Below are positions 42,591-54,100 of a stretch of 64,000 nucleotides of DNA, one piece after another. The DNA comes from JACCZX01 sp963786295 (GTDB taxonomy: Bacteria; Pseudomonadota; Gammaproteobacteria; Burkholderiales; Burkholderiaceae_F), in NCBI GenBank assembly GCA_963786295.1, contig CAWAYV010000008.1:1-64000 (forward strand), given 5' to 3'. The translations under genes were made by a program, and so were the position numbers. Each line of letters begins with the position of its first letter. The first letter of the stretch is position 1. The notes beneath the pieces are model-generated. The model searched no databases and was not told where the DNA came from. It worked only from the letters and a program-made list of their open reading frames with translations.

Positions 42591-43124
42591 CTAAAAGTCT
42601 TCGGTGAAATCACCGCGAGCGTGACGCTCGTCGACCGCGACCTGATACGCGGGCCGGTGACCGCGCAATACCGCAACCAATTCGTCGATGACCGCAATCA
42701 GCAGTATCGTGGCGCCGAAGGCGAACGACAGCTGCGGAATCCAGATCGGAACGACCAACAGTCCGATCGACATCTCGTCGTAGCGCCAGCTCTCATACAC
42801 GCCAAAATTTGCCCATCCGGCCAGGACTGCGCTCGCGACCAGTGCAATCAGCAGCGCAACGATTTCGGCATAGTGTCGGCGCACAGGCGAGAGGCTATCG
42901 AGTACCAGCAGCATGCGAACGAAATCGCCACGCCTGAACGCGCTGGCCATCGGCAGGAACGCCGCCGCGGCGCACATCCATGACACCAGATCATCGGTGC
43001 CACTCAGGCTGATGCCCAACGGGCGCGTCAACGCGCCGCCGATCATCACGACAAAAATGGCGCAGACAAAAAAAGCTCCGCAATAAGCGGAGCCGTCGTA
43101 CAGTGCGTCGAGCCAGCGGCGCAT
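42591..43124 (-). CDS. dctQ: TRAP transporter small permease DctQ
   Basis: The 177-residue membrane protein has four hydrophobic helices (GAFFVCAIFVVMIGGAL; MCAAAAFLPMASAF; IVALLIALVASAVLAGW; FAFGATILLIAVIDEL) and the DctQ-like motif RRGDFVRM after helix 2. It sits between dctP and dctM, as usual for TRAP operons. Confidence 0.88.
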   Translation of the reverse strand: MRRWLDALYDGSAYCGAFFVCAIFVVMIGGALTRPLGISLSGTDDLVSWMCAAAAFLPMASAFRRGDFVRMLLVLDSLSPVRRHYAEIVALLIALVASAVLAGWANFGVYESWRYDEMSIGLLVVPIWIPQLSFAFGATILLIAVIDELVAVLRGHRPAYQVAVDERHARGDFTEDF

Positions 43125-43142
43125 GGTGTTGTCAGCGGCTCA

Positions 43143-44120
43143 CTATTTTTTGCGATACGCGTCGACGATTTCCTTGCCGTCGGCTCCGGCCTGCTTCAGC
43201 CAGTCACCGAGCATCTCGTCACCGATCTTCTTCATGTCGCCCATTAACTGGGGACTCGGCTTAACGACGGTCATCTTGTTTTTCTGCAGGATGCCGAGCG
43301 ATTCATCGGTATAGCCGCGCATCCGCTCCCAGCCTTTGCGCTCGGCGTCGGCTGCGGCCTTCAGCAGCGCTTCTTGCGTCGGTTTATCGAGCTTTTCAAA
43401 GTCGCGCAGGTTGACGATCACCATGTTCTTCGGCACCCAGGCATTGACCGTATGAAAGTGCGTCAGCGTCTCCCAGACCTTGCTGTCGACCCCGGTCGCG
43501 CCGGACGACATGAACGAATCAACCGCACCGGTCGCAAGCGCCTGCGACAACTCGGCGGCTTGAATCGTCAGTGATTGAGCACCGACCGACTGCGCGATCT
43601 TCGACGTGGCAGGGTTATACGCACGCCATTTCAGGCCCTTCATGTCGGCGGCCGAGCGCAGCTCCTTTTTCGCATAGATGCCTTGCGGCGGCCACGCCAC
43701 TGCATACAACAGCTTGGCGCCACGTTTGGCGAGCAGCCGATCGGCCACGGGCTTCTGTGCCTGCCACAGCTTGTACGCGTCGTCGAAGCCGGTCGCCAGA
43801 AACGGCAGCGAATCGACGCCGAAGACCGGATTCTGATTGACCATCACGCTCATCAGAATCTCGCCCATCTGCGCCTGCCCGCTTTCGACTGCGCGCGCGA
43901 TCTCCGGCACCTTGAACAGCGATCCATTCGCGTGCACGGTGATCTTGATCTTGCCGTTGGTCGCGAACTCGACGTCCTTGGCAAACTGATTCAACGTCAC
44001 GGTGTGCGGATTGCCGATCGGATAACCCGCGGCGAGATTCCAGTTCGATTGCGCGACAACGGGTGCATTGGCGAGTGACAACGCGGCGGCAGCGCTCAAC
44101 AAAAGTAAACGACGTTTCAT
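43143..44120 (-). CDS. dctP: TRAP transporter substrate-binding protein DctP
   Basis: This is the periplasmic receptor of the TRAP system. ATG at 44120 has GAGGA 5 bases before it and gives a clean signal peptide (RRLLLLSAAAALSLANAPVVAQ). The 325-residue protein shows WNLAAGYPIGNPHTVTLNQFAKDVE, GQAQMGEILMSV, KGLKWRAYNPATSKIAQSVG (Arg-containing ligand strand) and AVDSFMSSGATGVDSKVWE. The substrate is probably an organic acid or an amino-acid-like compound, considering dadA and the divergent oxoprolinase gene. The ORF upstream of the ATG is not coding. Confidence 0.9.
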   Translation of the reverse strand: MKRRLLLLSAAAALSLANAPVVAQSNWNLAAGYPIGNPHTVTLNQFAKDVEFATNGKIKITVHANGSLFKVPEIARAVESGQAQMGEILMSVMVNQNPVFGVDSLPFLATGFDDAYKLWQAQKPVADRLLAKRGAKLLYAVAWPPQGIYAKKELRSAADMKGLKWRAYNPATSKIAQSVGAQSLTIQAAELSQALATGAVDSFMSSGATGVDSKVWETLTHFHTVNAWVPKNMVIVNLRDFEKLDKPTQEALLKAAADAERKGWERMRGYTDESLGILQKNKMTVVKPSPQLMGDMKKIGDEMLGDWLKQAGADGKEIVDAYRKK

Positions 44121-44209
44121 GGTGTCCTCGTAGGTGCCGTCAATCGGAAGGGCGTAGATGCGTTGGTAACATCGCTGGCACGCAATACTAAAGCACACAC
44201 CGCTTAACC

Positions 44210-47200
44210 ATGGGACTGCCGGTGAACACCGAGCGTCGCTGGCAATTCTGGATCGATCGCGGCGGAACTTTCACCGACGTTGTCGCGCGCCGGCCCGACG
44301 GTTCGTTGGTGACGCACAAACTGCTGTCCGACAACCCCGAGCAGTACGCCGACGCGGCGATTGCCGGGATTCGACGCTTGCTACGCGTGCCGGCCAACGC
44401 GCCGGTGCCGGTCGATCAGATCGACGCAGTCAAGATGGGAACGACGGTCGCAACCAATGCGCTGCTCGAACGCAAAGGCGAGCGCACTGCACTGGTGGTG
44501 ACGCGTGGTTTTCGCGACGCGTTGCGCATCGCGTATCAGAATCGCCCGAGGCTGTTCGACCGGCACATTGTGCTGCCCGAGCTGTTGTATTCAAAGGTAG
44601 TCGAGGTCGACGAGCGGATCGGGGCGCACGGCGACGTGGTGAAGCCGCTCGATCTCGCAAAAGTGCGCGCGGACCTTGAGGAAACATACGCCGCGGGATT
44701 TCGCTCCGTCGCGATCGTGCTGATGCACGGTTATCGCTACCCCGCGCACGAAGCGGCGCTGGAAGCCGCGGCGCGCGAGATCGGCTTCACGCAGGTTTCG
44801 GCGTCGCATCGCGTCAGCGCGCTGATGAAATTCGTCGCGCGCGGCGACACCACGGTGGTCGATGCTTACTTGTCGCCGATTTTGCGGCGCTACGTCGACC
44901 AGGTCGCGCGCGAGCTCCCGGGAACACGGCTGCTGTTCATGCAGTCGTCCGGCGGCCTGACCGATGCCCGCCGCTTTCAAGGCAAGGATTCGATTCTTTC
45001 GGGTCCGGCAGGTGGCATCGTCGGCATGGTGCGAACCAGCCTTGCCGCCGGATTCGATCGCGTGATCGGCTTCGACATGGGCGGCACGTCGACCGACGTA
45101 TCGCATTTCGCCGGTCGCGACGTCAGCGACTGCGAGCGGGCATTCGAAACGCAAGTGGCCGGCGTGCGAATGCGCGCACCGATGATGAGCATCCACACCG
45201 TCGCCGCGGGTGGCGGATCGATCCTGCACTTCGATGGCGCGAGGTTAAGGGTCGGGCCGGACTCAGCGGGTGCGAATCCAGGTCCGGCGTGCTACCGACG
45301 CGGGGGGCCGCTGACCGTGACCGATTGCAATGTGATGGTGGGAAAGATTCAGCCGGAGTTTTTTCCGAAGGTGTTCGGGAAAGCGGCGAACGAAGCGCTC
45401 GACGACGAAGTGGTGCGCGAAAAATTCGCCGTACTGGCGATGGAAGTCGAGGAGGCCACCGGCCGTGCGCTGTCGCCCGAGCAATTGGCCGACGGCTACC
45501 TCGACATCGCCGTCGGCAACATGGCCGAAGCGATCAAGCGCATCTCGATCCAGCGCGGCCACGATGTGACGCAGTACACGTTGAGCGTGTTCGGTGGCGC
45601 CGGCGGTCAACACGCGTGCCGCGTAGCCGACGCGCTCGGCATGACGCGCATCTTCGTTCACCCGCTAGCCGGTGTGCTGTCAGCGTACGGCATGGGACTG
45701 GCGGACCAGACTGCAATGCGAGAGCAATCGATCGAACGGCGGCTGCGACCGGATGCGATGGCTACGCTGAGCGAGTCACTCGATCACCTGGCGGCCGATG
45801 CAACACAAGATCTGGTATCGCAAGGCGTGTCGGCCGAGCGCATCGTCGTAGTGCGGCGGGTGCATCTACGCTACGACGGCACCGATTCGGCGTTGGTTGT
45901 CCTGGCGGGAACGATTGCCGAGATGCAAAGTGCGTTCGATGCCGAGTATCTGAAGCGTTACTCGTTCTTGATGCAGCAGCGCGAGCTGATCGTCGAGGCA
46001 GTATCGGTCGAGGCGATCGGCAGCGGTGCGACGGCCGCTGAGAGCGCGCCTGCGACAGTGCCGCGCTCCGCGCGGTTGGCCGCGAAAGCCACCGCGCGCA
46101 TGTACAGCGAAGGGCAGTGGCGCGACACGCCGCTTTACGCGCGCGACGAGATGCGCCGCGGCGATGTGATCGGAGGCCCGGCGATCATCGCCGAAGCAAA
46201 CGCGACCACGGTGGTCGAGCCCGACTGGGAAGCGATCGTCACGGAATTCAATCATATGGTGCTGGAGCGGACACGCCCGCGCGTAGCAAAGCAAGCGATC
46301 GGCACCGATGCCGACCCGATCATGCTCGAAGTGTTCAACAACCTTTTCATGTCGATTGCCGAGCAGATGGGATTGCGGCTGCAGAACACCGCGTACTCGG
46401 TCAACATCAAGGAGCGGCTCGATTTTTCATGCGCGCTGTTCGATTCGGCCGGCAATCTGATCGCGAATGCACCGCATATGCCGGTGCACCTGGGCTCGAT
46501 GAGCGAATCGATCAAGACCGTGATGCGCGAGAACGCGGGCACGATGAAGCCCGGCGACGCCTACGCGATCAACGATCCGTATCACGGTGGAACGCATCTG
46601 CCCGATGTGACGGTAATTACACCGGTGTTTGATCGCGCCGGCGTCGAAATTCTGTTTTATGTCGGCTCGCGTGGACACCATGCCGACATCGGCGGCACCA
46701 CGCCGGGATCGATGCCTCCATTTTCGACGTCGCTCGACGAAGAAGGTACGCGCTTCATCAACTTCAAGCTGGTCGAAGGGCAGGGGAGTTAACGCAGGCG
46801 GGCCGAATTTGCGAAGCCGAGCTGATGACGCTGCTCACTTCCGGCGCGTATCCGGCGCGTAATCCGCAGCAGAACCTCGCCGATTTGCGCGCGCAAATCG
46901 CGGCGAATGAAAAAGGGCGCGAAGAATTGCTCAGAATGGTCGAGCAGTTTGGGCTGGACGTCGTGCGCGCGTATATGCAGCACGTGCAGGACAACGCCGA
47001 GGAGTCGGTTCGCCGCGTGATTACACGCCTGAAGGATGGCGAGTTCGATTACAAGCTCGACAATGGTGCGTTGATTCGGGTGCGCATTGAGGTCGACCGC
47101 GAAGATCGGTCCGCAACGATCGACTTCACCGGTAGCTCGAATCAACTGCCGAATAACTTCAATGCGCCGAGCGCCGTGTGTTACGCGGCGGTGCTGTACG

Positions 47201-47907
47201 TTTTTCGGACCCTCGTGGACTCGGACATCCCGCTGAATGCAGGCTGCCTGAAGCCTTTGCATGTCGTGATACCCGAACGGTCGATGCTCAATCCGCGCTA
47301 CCCAGCCGCAGTCGTTGCGGGCAACGTCGAAACGTCGTCATGCATTACCGACACGCTTTATGGCGCACTCGGCGTAATGGCCGCCGCACAAGGCACGATG
47401 AACAATTTCACTTTCGGCAACGAGCGCTACCAGTACTACGAAACGATCTCAGGCGGGTCCGGTGCCGGCATTTACAACGTAGGGGCGAGTGAGGAAGCAC
47501 TCGAGGGATCGTATGAAGACGGATTCAATGGCACCGACGTCGTACAAACACATATGACGAACTCACGCCTGACTGATCCCGAGGTGCTCGAGTTCCGCTA
47601 TCCGGTCCGCCTGGAAAGCTACGAAATACGCCCGAATTCAGGCGGTCCAGGGCGCTGGCACGGCGGCAACGGCGGCACGCGGCGGGTGCGTTTTCTGGAG
47701 CCAATGACCGCGTCGATTCTTGCCAATCATCGGTCGATCGCGCCGTTCGGAATGGCCGGTGGTGAACCCGGCGAAGTAGGCCGTAATTGGATCGAGCGAA
47801 TTGACGGGCGCGTCGAGACCATGGGTCACATCGGATCGGCCGAAATGAACGTCGATGACGTGATAGTTATTCAAACTCCGGGCGGCGGCGGCTTCGGTAA
47901 AAAATGA
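44210..47907 (+). CDS. ATP-dependent 5-oxoprolinase/hydantoinase (HyuA-HyuB fusion), frameshifted
   Basis: The first frame (860 codons) holds the whole HyuA domain (IDRGGTFTDVVARRPDG; GFDMGGTSTDVSHF; VFGGAGGQHACRVADALG) and the start of HyuB (EQMGLRLQNTAYSVNIKERL; NDPYHGGTHLPDV; GSRGHHADIGG). At the G4 run 46783-46786 the frame breaks after KLVEGQG. The next frame reads GELTQAGRICEAELM and continues as HyuB to 47907 (GGSGAGIYN, GGNGGTRRVRF, TPGGGGFGKK). One extra G restores a single ~1,232-residue enzyme. Such fusions hydrolyse 5-oxoproline or hydantoins with ATP. It is divergent from dctP by 89 bases, which suggests import then hydrolysis of the ligand. Confidence 0.88.
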
Positions 47908-48004
47908 AGGCTCATTGACTCTGACTGAACACGGCAAATAGACCACGCGCGTCGGCGAAATTCTGCACACGCACTCTCGGTGCGCGCAGAAATAATTCGC
48001 CTGT

Positions 48005-49249
48005 ATGAATGCGCCAGACCGCCTCGGCCTTGCCTCGATTCTCGGATCGCTGTCGATCAGCTATTCGCCGCTGATCGACCGCGAGCGGCGCACGTTCGGC
48101 ACGCGCCTGACGATGCTGGCGGTAAAGCCGAGTGATCGGCTGCCGGTCGGTTTGATCCTCGAACAATTGAACGGGCTGTGGCCGGAGTCGCGTGCGCTCG
48201 TGTTGATGGCGCCGCTCGATGCGCAGCTCGACGACTCCTTGCTGGACTGGCAGGCGCCGCCGAACGCAGTCGTTGAAATTCCGGCGATCGCACTGCGTGA
48301 CCCGAGCATGCAAGGACTCGTTCAACGCGCGCGCCGAGCGGGCATCAAAATGGCACTGCGTGGGCGGCCCGATGTACCGCTGCCTCCGGCGCTGCTGGAT
48401 TGCTTCAGTTACGCGATGATTCACATTACCGAAGATCGGCGCCGTCGCAGCGACGGAAGTAATGCACCTCCGCCGCCGGGCGTGATGCGGCGCATGCCGT
48501 TTATCATCGCCGGCGCTTTCCGCGTCGACGAATTGGAAGCCGCGTACTCACGCGGCGCGGTCGCAAGTGTTGGCGTGCCGCTCGACGAAGCGCATCCGAC
48601 GATAGAGCGGCCGCCGCAACCGAGTCAGCAAGCGGTGCTCGAGTTGTTGCGTCTGGCGCATGAGCGCGCTGATATCGACGTGATCGAGTCCGCAATCAAG
48701 CGCGATACGGCGCTTGCGTTCGAGCTGATTCGCTTCGTCAACTCGGCTGCATTCGCAGTGCCGATGCAAGTAGGGTCGGTCAAGCGCGCGGTCATGGTGC
48801 TGGGCCACGCGAAGTTGACTCGCTGGCTTTCGCGCATGTTGCGTGTATCGACGTTCAACGCGGACGCTCTGCCGCTGATGCACGCCGGCACTCGCCGCGG
48901 ACTGTTTCTCGAGCACTTGGCCAGTTGCAACGCTGAGGGCGCGGAACTGCGTGACTCGCTGTTCCAGACCGGGGCATTCTCGCTGCTCGATCGGATCACG
49001 GGGACCGCCTTTGCGCGCTTGCTGCAGCACGCACAGTTGGCGCCGAACGTGTGCGCTGCATTGGTCGAGCGTACGGGCCCCTGCGCACCGTACCTGTCGC
49101 TGGCGGAAGCAATCGAGCGCAACGATCCCGCGATGGGCAGGAAACAGCGCGAGGTGCTCGATATATCGCTGCTCGACTGCAACGTTGCACTGCTGCGCGC
49201 TTTGTCGGCGGCGCAGACGGTGCATGCCGAACCACGGCTGGTGACCTAG
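48005..49249 (+). CDS. HDOD-domain signalling protein with degenerate EAL domain
   Basis: The 414-residue cytoplasmic protein has an EAL-like N-terminal half that lacks the ExLxR catalytic motif and most metal ligands, so c-di-GMP hydrolysis is not expected. An HDOD domain follows from about residue 200 (IKRDTALAFELIRFVNSAAF, VGSVKRAVMVLGHAKLTRWL, HAGTRRGLFLEHLA). This YuxH-type architecture is common in proteobacterial signalling. The start at 48005 lacks a strong ribosome site. The 97 bases before it contain nothing recognisable. Confidence 0.82.
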   Translation: MNAPDRLGLASILGSLSISYSPLIDRERRTFGTRLTMLAVKPSDRLPVGLILEQLNGLWPESRALVLMAPLDAQLDDSLLDWQAPPNAVVEIPAIALRDPSMQGLVQRARRAGIKMALRGRPDVPLPPALLDCFSYAMIHITEDRRRRSDGSNAPPPPGVMRRMPFIIAGAFRVDELEAAYSRGAVASVGVPLDEAHPTIERPPQPSQQAVLELLRLAHERADIDVIESAIKRDTALAFELIRFVNSAAFAVPMQVGSVKRAVMVLGHAKLTRWLSRMLRVSTFNADALPLMHAGTRRGLFLEHLASCNAEGAELRDSLFQTGAFSLLDRITGTAFARLLQHAQLAPNVCAALVERTGPCAPYLSLAEAIERNDPAMGRKQREVLDISLLDCNVALLRALSAAQTVHAEPRLVT

Positions 49250-49279
49250 GGCGATTCGCGGTCGGGATTTATCGCGCGG

Positions 49280-51019
49280 TCAGAAGATGACCGGCTCCGG
49301 CACCGGCGCACCGAAACCCGTTTCGAGAAAGTCAAAGTCGCAACCCTTGTCGGCCTGCAGGATGTGCTTGCTGAACATCCAACCGAAGCCACGCTCGTAG
49401 CGCGGTGGCGGTGGCGTCCACGCAGCTCTGCGTTGAGCCAGTTCTTCATCGCTTACCTCAAGATGAATACGGCGCGCCGCCACGTCGACCGTGATTCGAT
49501 CACCGGTGTTGACCAGCGCCAGAGGCCCGCCGATGAACGCTTCGGGCGAAGCGTGCAGGATGCACGCGCCGTAGCTGGTGCCGCTCATGCGCGCGTCCGA
49601 CAGGCGCAGCATGTCGCGTACTCCCTGCTTCAGGAGCTTGGTCGGGATCGGCAGCATGCCCCACTCGGGCATGCCGGGACCGCCCTGCGGCCCGGCGTTA
49701 CGCAGCACGAGGATGTGGTCGGCAGTGACGTCCAGGTCCGGATCCTCGACCGCAAGCTTCAACGATGGATAGTCATCGAATACCAGCGCAGGCCCCGTAT
49801 GCTTCAAGAGCTCCGGCGCGCACGCACTCGGCTTGATCACACACCCGTCGGGTGCGACGTTGCCGCGCAGCACCGCGAGCGCGCCTTCGCTGTAGATCGG
49901 CGTTTCTAACGGACGGATAACGTCGTCGTTGTAAACGTCGGCGTTTTCGATGTTTTCACCGAGCGTACGGCCGTTGACCGTCATCGCACCAAGGTGCAGC
50001 CGCTGACCGAGTCGATTCAACATCGCCGGTAGTCCGCCTGCGTAATAAAAATCCTCCATCAGATACTTGTTACCGCTGGGCCGGATATTCGCGATCACCG
50101 GCACGGTACGGCTGGCAGCATCGAAGTCGTCGAGGCCCACTTCGCAATGCGCGCCGGCGCGGCGCGACATCGCGACCAGATGAATGATCGCGTTGGTCGA
50201 ACAACCCATCGCCATCGCGGCGGTGATGCCGTTCTCGAAGTGAGCGCGCGACAGCATCTTCGTCGGTGTTAGATCGTCCCAGACCATCTGCACGATGCGG
50301 CGCCCGCATTCCGCGCTCATCCGAGGATGGTTTGCATCGGGTGCGGGGATTGACGAGGCGCCGGGCAGCGTCATGCCGATCGCTTCGGCAATGCCCATCA
50401 TCGTCGCGGCGGTGCCCATCGTCATGCACGTGCCATGACTACGCGCGATGCCGCCCTCGAGCTCGATCCATTCGGCTTCGGTCAGCCGTCCGGCACGGCG
50501 CTCGTCCCAATATTTGAAACTGTCGGAGCCCGACCCCAGCACCGTGCCTTTCCAGTTGCCGCGCAGCATCGGCCCCGCGGGCAGAAAGATGCAGGGCAGG
50601 CCGGCGCTGAACGCCCCCATTAGCAGACCCGGTGTCGTCTTATCGCAGCCGCCCATCAGCACGGCACCGTCGACCGGATGGCTACGCAGTAGCTCCTCGC
50701 TCTCCATCGCAAGAAAGTTGCGATAAAGCATCGTCGTCGGTTTGACGATCGGCTCTGAAAGTGAAATTGCCGGTAGCTCGATCGGAAATCCTCCCGCCTG
50801 CAGCACACCGCGCTTGACGTCTTCGACGCGCTGCTTGAAATGCGAGTGGCATTGATTGACGTCACTCCACGTGTTGATGATCGCGATGACCGGTTTGCCG
50901 GCCCAGTCGGCAGGTGCGTATCCCATCTGCATAAAGCGTGAGCGATGGCTGAACGAGCGAAAGTCGTCCGGGGCGAACCAGCGCGCGCTGCGCAGCGAAT
51001 TCACGTTGTGTTGTGCCAT
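49280..51019 (-). CDS. IlvD/Edd-family dehydratase (sugar-acid dehydratase-like)
   Basis: This 579-residue Fe-S dehydratase removes water from polyhydroxy acids. Cluster cysteines are seen in NTWSDVNQCHSH, LMGGCDKTTPG and GTCMTMGTAATM. Other landmarks are MGCSTNAIIHL, LRLSDARMSGTSYG and GGPLALVNTGDRI. The N-terminus LRSARWFAPDDFRSFSHRSR is characteristic of the L-arabinonate/sugar-acid dehydratase branch rather than of true IlvD. The exact substrate is uncertain. It stands alone on the minus strand, divergent from purL. Confidence 0.88.
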   Translation of the reverse strand: MAQHNVNSLRSARWFAPDDFRSFSHRSRFMQMGYAPADWAGKPVIAIINTWSDVNQCHSHFKQRVEDVKRGVLQAGGFPIELPAISLSEPIVKPTTMLYRNFLAMESEELLRSHPVDGAVLMGGCDKTTPGLLMGAFSAGLPCIFLPAGPMLRGNWKGTVLGSGSDSFKYWDERRAGRLTEAEWIELEGGIARSHGTCMTMGTAATMMGIAEAIGMTLPGASSIPAPDANHPRMSAECGRRIVQMVWDDLTPTKMLSRAHFENGITAAMAMGCSTNAIIHLVAMSRRAGAHCEVGLDDFDAASRTVPVIANIRPSGNKYLMEDFYYAGGLPAMLNRLGQRLHLGAMTVNGRTLGENIENADVYNDDVIRPLETPIYSEGALAVLRGNVAPDGCVIKPSACAPELLKHTGPALVFDDYPSLKLAVEDPDLDVTADHILVLRNAGPQGGPGMPEWGMLPIPTKLLKQGVRDMLRLSDARMSGTSYGACILHASPEAFIGGPLALVNTGDRITVDVAARRIHLEVSDEELAQRRAAWTPPPPRYERGFGWMFSKHILQADKGCDFDFLETGFGAPVPEPVIF

Positions 51020-51104
51020 GGTTCAGCTGAGCCGTGTGCGTATGGAATTCGACAACGCTAACAAATAAGCGCTGAGCACAGTAGCGTAGTCCGCTGCGCT
51101 AGTT

Positions 51105-51134
51105 TTAACGCGACCAACATCGCGCCGTTATAAT
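51105..51134 (+). promoter_or_regulatory. Likely sigma-70 promoter of purL
   Basis: A perfect TATAAT at 51129-51134 is preceded by TTAACG at 51105-51110 with an 18-base spacer. It lies 63 bases before the purL start and faces it. No purine-repressor box was recognised. Confidence 0.5.
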
Positions 51135-51197
51135 TGCCCGCGCTTGTCAGCCCGGCAAGCCCTCGACCGCACGCGGTCTCCGCGTGTTCCTTCGCCG

Positions 51198-54100
51198 ATG
51201 ACTGAGTCCAGTACGTTCTTCGCGCTCACCGGGCCGAGCGCGTTGTCCGCGTTTCGCGCGGTACGGCTACTCGCCTCGATCCAAGCGATCGAGAAATCAA
51301 CAGTTTCAGTCAGCGCTCGATTCGTTCATTTCATCCATGCCGGCCGGCCGCTCGACACGACCGAGCGCGCGCGGCTGCATGCATTGTTGACGTATGGCGA
51401 CACCGCCGATACTGACGTTAAAGGGATGGAATTCCTTGTCGTCCCGCGGCTCGGCACGATCTCGCCCTGGGCCAGCAAGGCAACCGACATCGCGCACAAC
51501 ACCGGACTGAACGCCGTGCGGCGTATTGAGCGTGGCACGCACTTTACGATCAATCTCGGTCGCAAGTCGCTAAGTTCCGATGCGGCTGCACGTGTGGCAT
51601 CGCTGCTGCACGACCGGATGACTGAAAGCGTGATCGATCCAGCCGCCGATCCGGCGCTGCTGTTTCGCGAGCTGGAGAGCAAGCCGATGCAGACGGTGCC
51701 GATGCTTGCCCTTGGACGCGAGGCATTGGAGCGTGCGAACGTCGAGATGGGGCTCGCGCTGTCGAGCGACGAAATCGACTATCTGCTGGACGCCTTCGCG
51801 CGCATGCGTCGCGACCCGACCGATGTCGAGCTGATGATGTTTGCACAGGCGAACTCCGAGCATTGCCGGCACAAGATTTTCAACGCGACGTGGACCATCG
51901 ACGGCGAACGCCAGGGCACAACCTTGTTCGACATGATTCGCGCGACGCATCGCGCCGCACCGCAGGGCACAGTGATCGCGTACAGCGACAACGCTGCGGT
52001 GCTCGAAGGCCGCACGGTGTCGCGCTTTTACCCGCACAGCGACCATGCGGCGGGCGCGATCGGCATCGATTACGGTGCGCGCGAAGAACTGACGCACACG
52101 GTATTCAAGGTCGAGACGCACAATCACCCAACGGCGATCTCGCCTTTTCCCGGTGCGTCGACCGGCGCCGGCGGCGAGATTCGCGATGAAGGCGCGACGG
52201 GACGCGGAGCAAAACCCAAGGCAGGCTTGTGCGGCTTTTCGGTTTCGCATTTGCGAATTCCCGACATGCGGCACGCGTGGGAGGACGACTTCGGCTTTCC
52301 ATCGCGCATCGCCGACGCGCTGTCGATCATGATCGAAGGACCCATCGGCGCCGCGGCGTTCAACAATGAATTCGGCCGCCCGAATCTGCTCGGTTACTTT
52401 CGCAGCTACGAACAGAACGTCGGCGGCAAGCGGTATGGCTATCACAAGCCGATCATGATCGCTGGCGGCATCGGCAACATCCGCGACGATCAGGTGCGCA
52501 AGCAGGATCTGCCGGCGGGCGCGCTGCTGGTTCAGCTCGGTGGACCGGGTATGCGCATCGGGCTCGGCGGCGGCGCTGCATCCAGCATGGACGCGGGAAC
52601 CAACACCGAGCAGCTCGACTTCGATTCGGTCCAGCGCGGCAATCCAGAGATGCAGCGGCGCGCGCAGGAAGTCATCGATCGCTGTTGGGCGCTTGGCGCA
52701 CACAATCCGGTGCTGTCGATCCACGACGTGGGCGCGGGCGGCTTGTCGAATGCGATGCCGGAACTCGCGGATCAGTCGAAACGCGGCGCACGGATCGCGC
52801 TTGCCGATATTCCAGTCGAGGAAAGCGGCATGAGCCCGCTTGAGATCTGGTGCAACGAGTCACAGGAGCGCTACGCGTTGGCGATTGCGCCCGACCGGCT
52901 CACGGCGTTCGATTGGCTGGCGCGGCGCGAACGATGTCCTTACGCGGTGATCGGGCGTATCGCGGACGATGGCCAGCTGGTGATCGAGGGCGCCGACGGC
53001 GCGCCCGTCGTTGACATGCCGATGAACGTACTGCTTGGCAAGCCGCCCCGTATGCATCGCGACGTTCGGCATGTCGAGCGATTGCTGCCCGCATTCGAGG
53101 GCGCGGGCTTGAATCTCGAGCAATGCGCGCTCGATGTGCTGCGGCATCCGACAGTCGCCAGCAAATCGTTTTTGATCACGATCGGCGACCGAACGGTCGG
53201 CGGAATGAACTCGCGGGATTCGATGGTCGGACCGTGGCAGGTGCCGGTCGCCGATTGCGCGGTCACGTTGATCAGTTTCGACGGCTATGCGGGCGAGGCG
53301 ATGGCGATCGGCGAACGTACGCCGCTGGCGGTGATCGACGCCGCGGCCGCATCGCGCATCGCGATCGGCGAAGCGCTGACCAATATCGCGGCAGCTGACG
53401 TGGCGCTGCAGCGCGTGAAGATTTCCGCCAACTGGATGGCGGCGTGCGGCACCGACGGTGAGGACGCGAAGCTGTTCGACGCAGTGCGCGCAGCAAGCGA
53501 GTTATGCCAGGCGCTGGGTATCAGTGTGCCGGTCGGCAAGGATTCGTTGTCGATGAAGACTGCGTGGCGCGACGACGGCACCGACAAAACGGTCGTCGCG
53601 CCAGTGTCGTTGATCGCCAGCGCTGCGGCGCCGGTCGGTGACGTGCGACGCTCGCTGACCCCGCAGCTCGTCGCCGACAACGAAACGCTGCTGATACTGA
53701 TCGACCTCGGTGCCGGTCGGAATCGGATGGGTGGATCGATTCTGGCGCAGGTCACACAACAGATAGGCAACGATGTGCCCGATCTTGATCAGCCGTCAAA
53801 GCTGGCTGCGTTTGTCGATGCGGTGCGGCACCTGCAGAGGGAAGGGTACGTGCTTGCGTACCACGACCGCTCCGACGGCGGACTGTTCGCCACACTCGCC
53901 GAGATGTCGTTCGCCGGTCACGTCGGGATCAGCGTCAATCTTGACGTGCTGGCGGTCGATCCAGTCGCGCACGATTCAGGCGATTTCAAGATCCGGCCCG
54001 AGCAACTCGCCGTGCGTCGCCATGAATTGATTCTGAAGGCGCTGTTCACCGAAGAGCTCGGCGCGGTATTGCAGGTGAGGGAGCGCGACAAGAGTCACGT

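Noticed and set aside
46783..46830. Separate HyuA and HyuB genes
   Set aside because: The break lies about 150 codons inside HyuB, not at the domain boundary, so a split gene with an indel explains it better.
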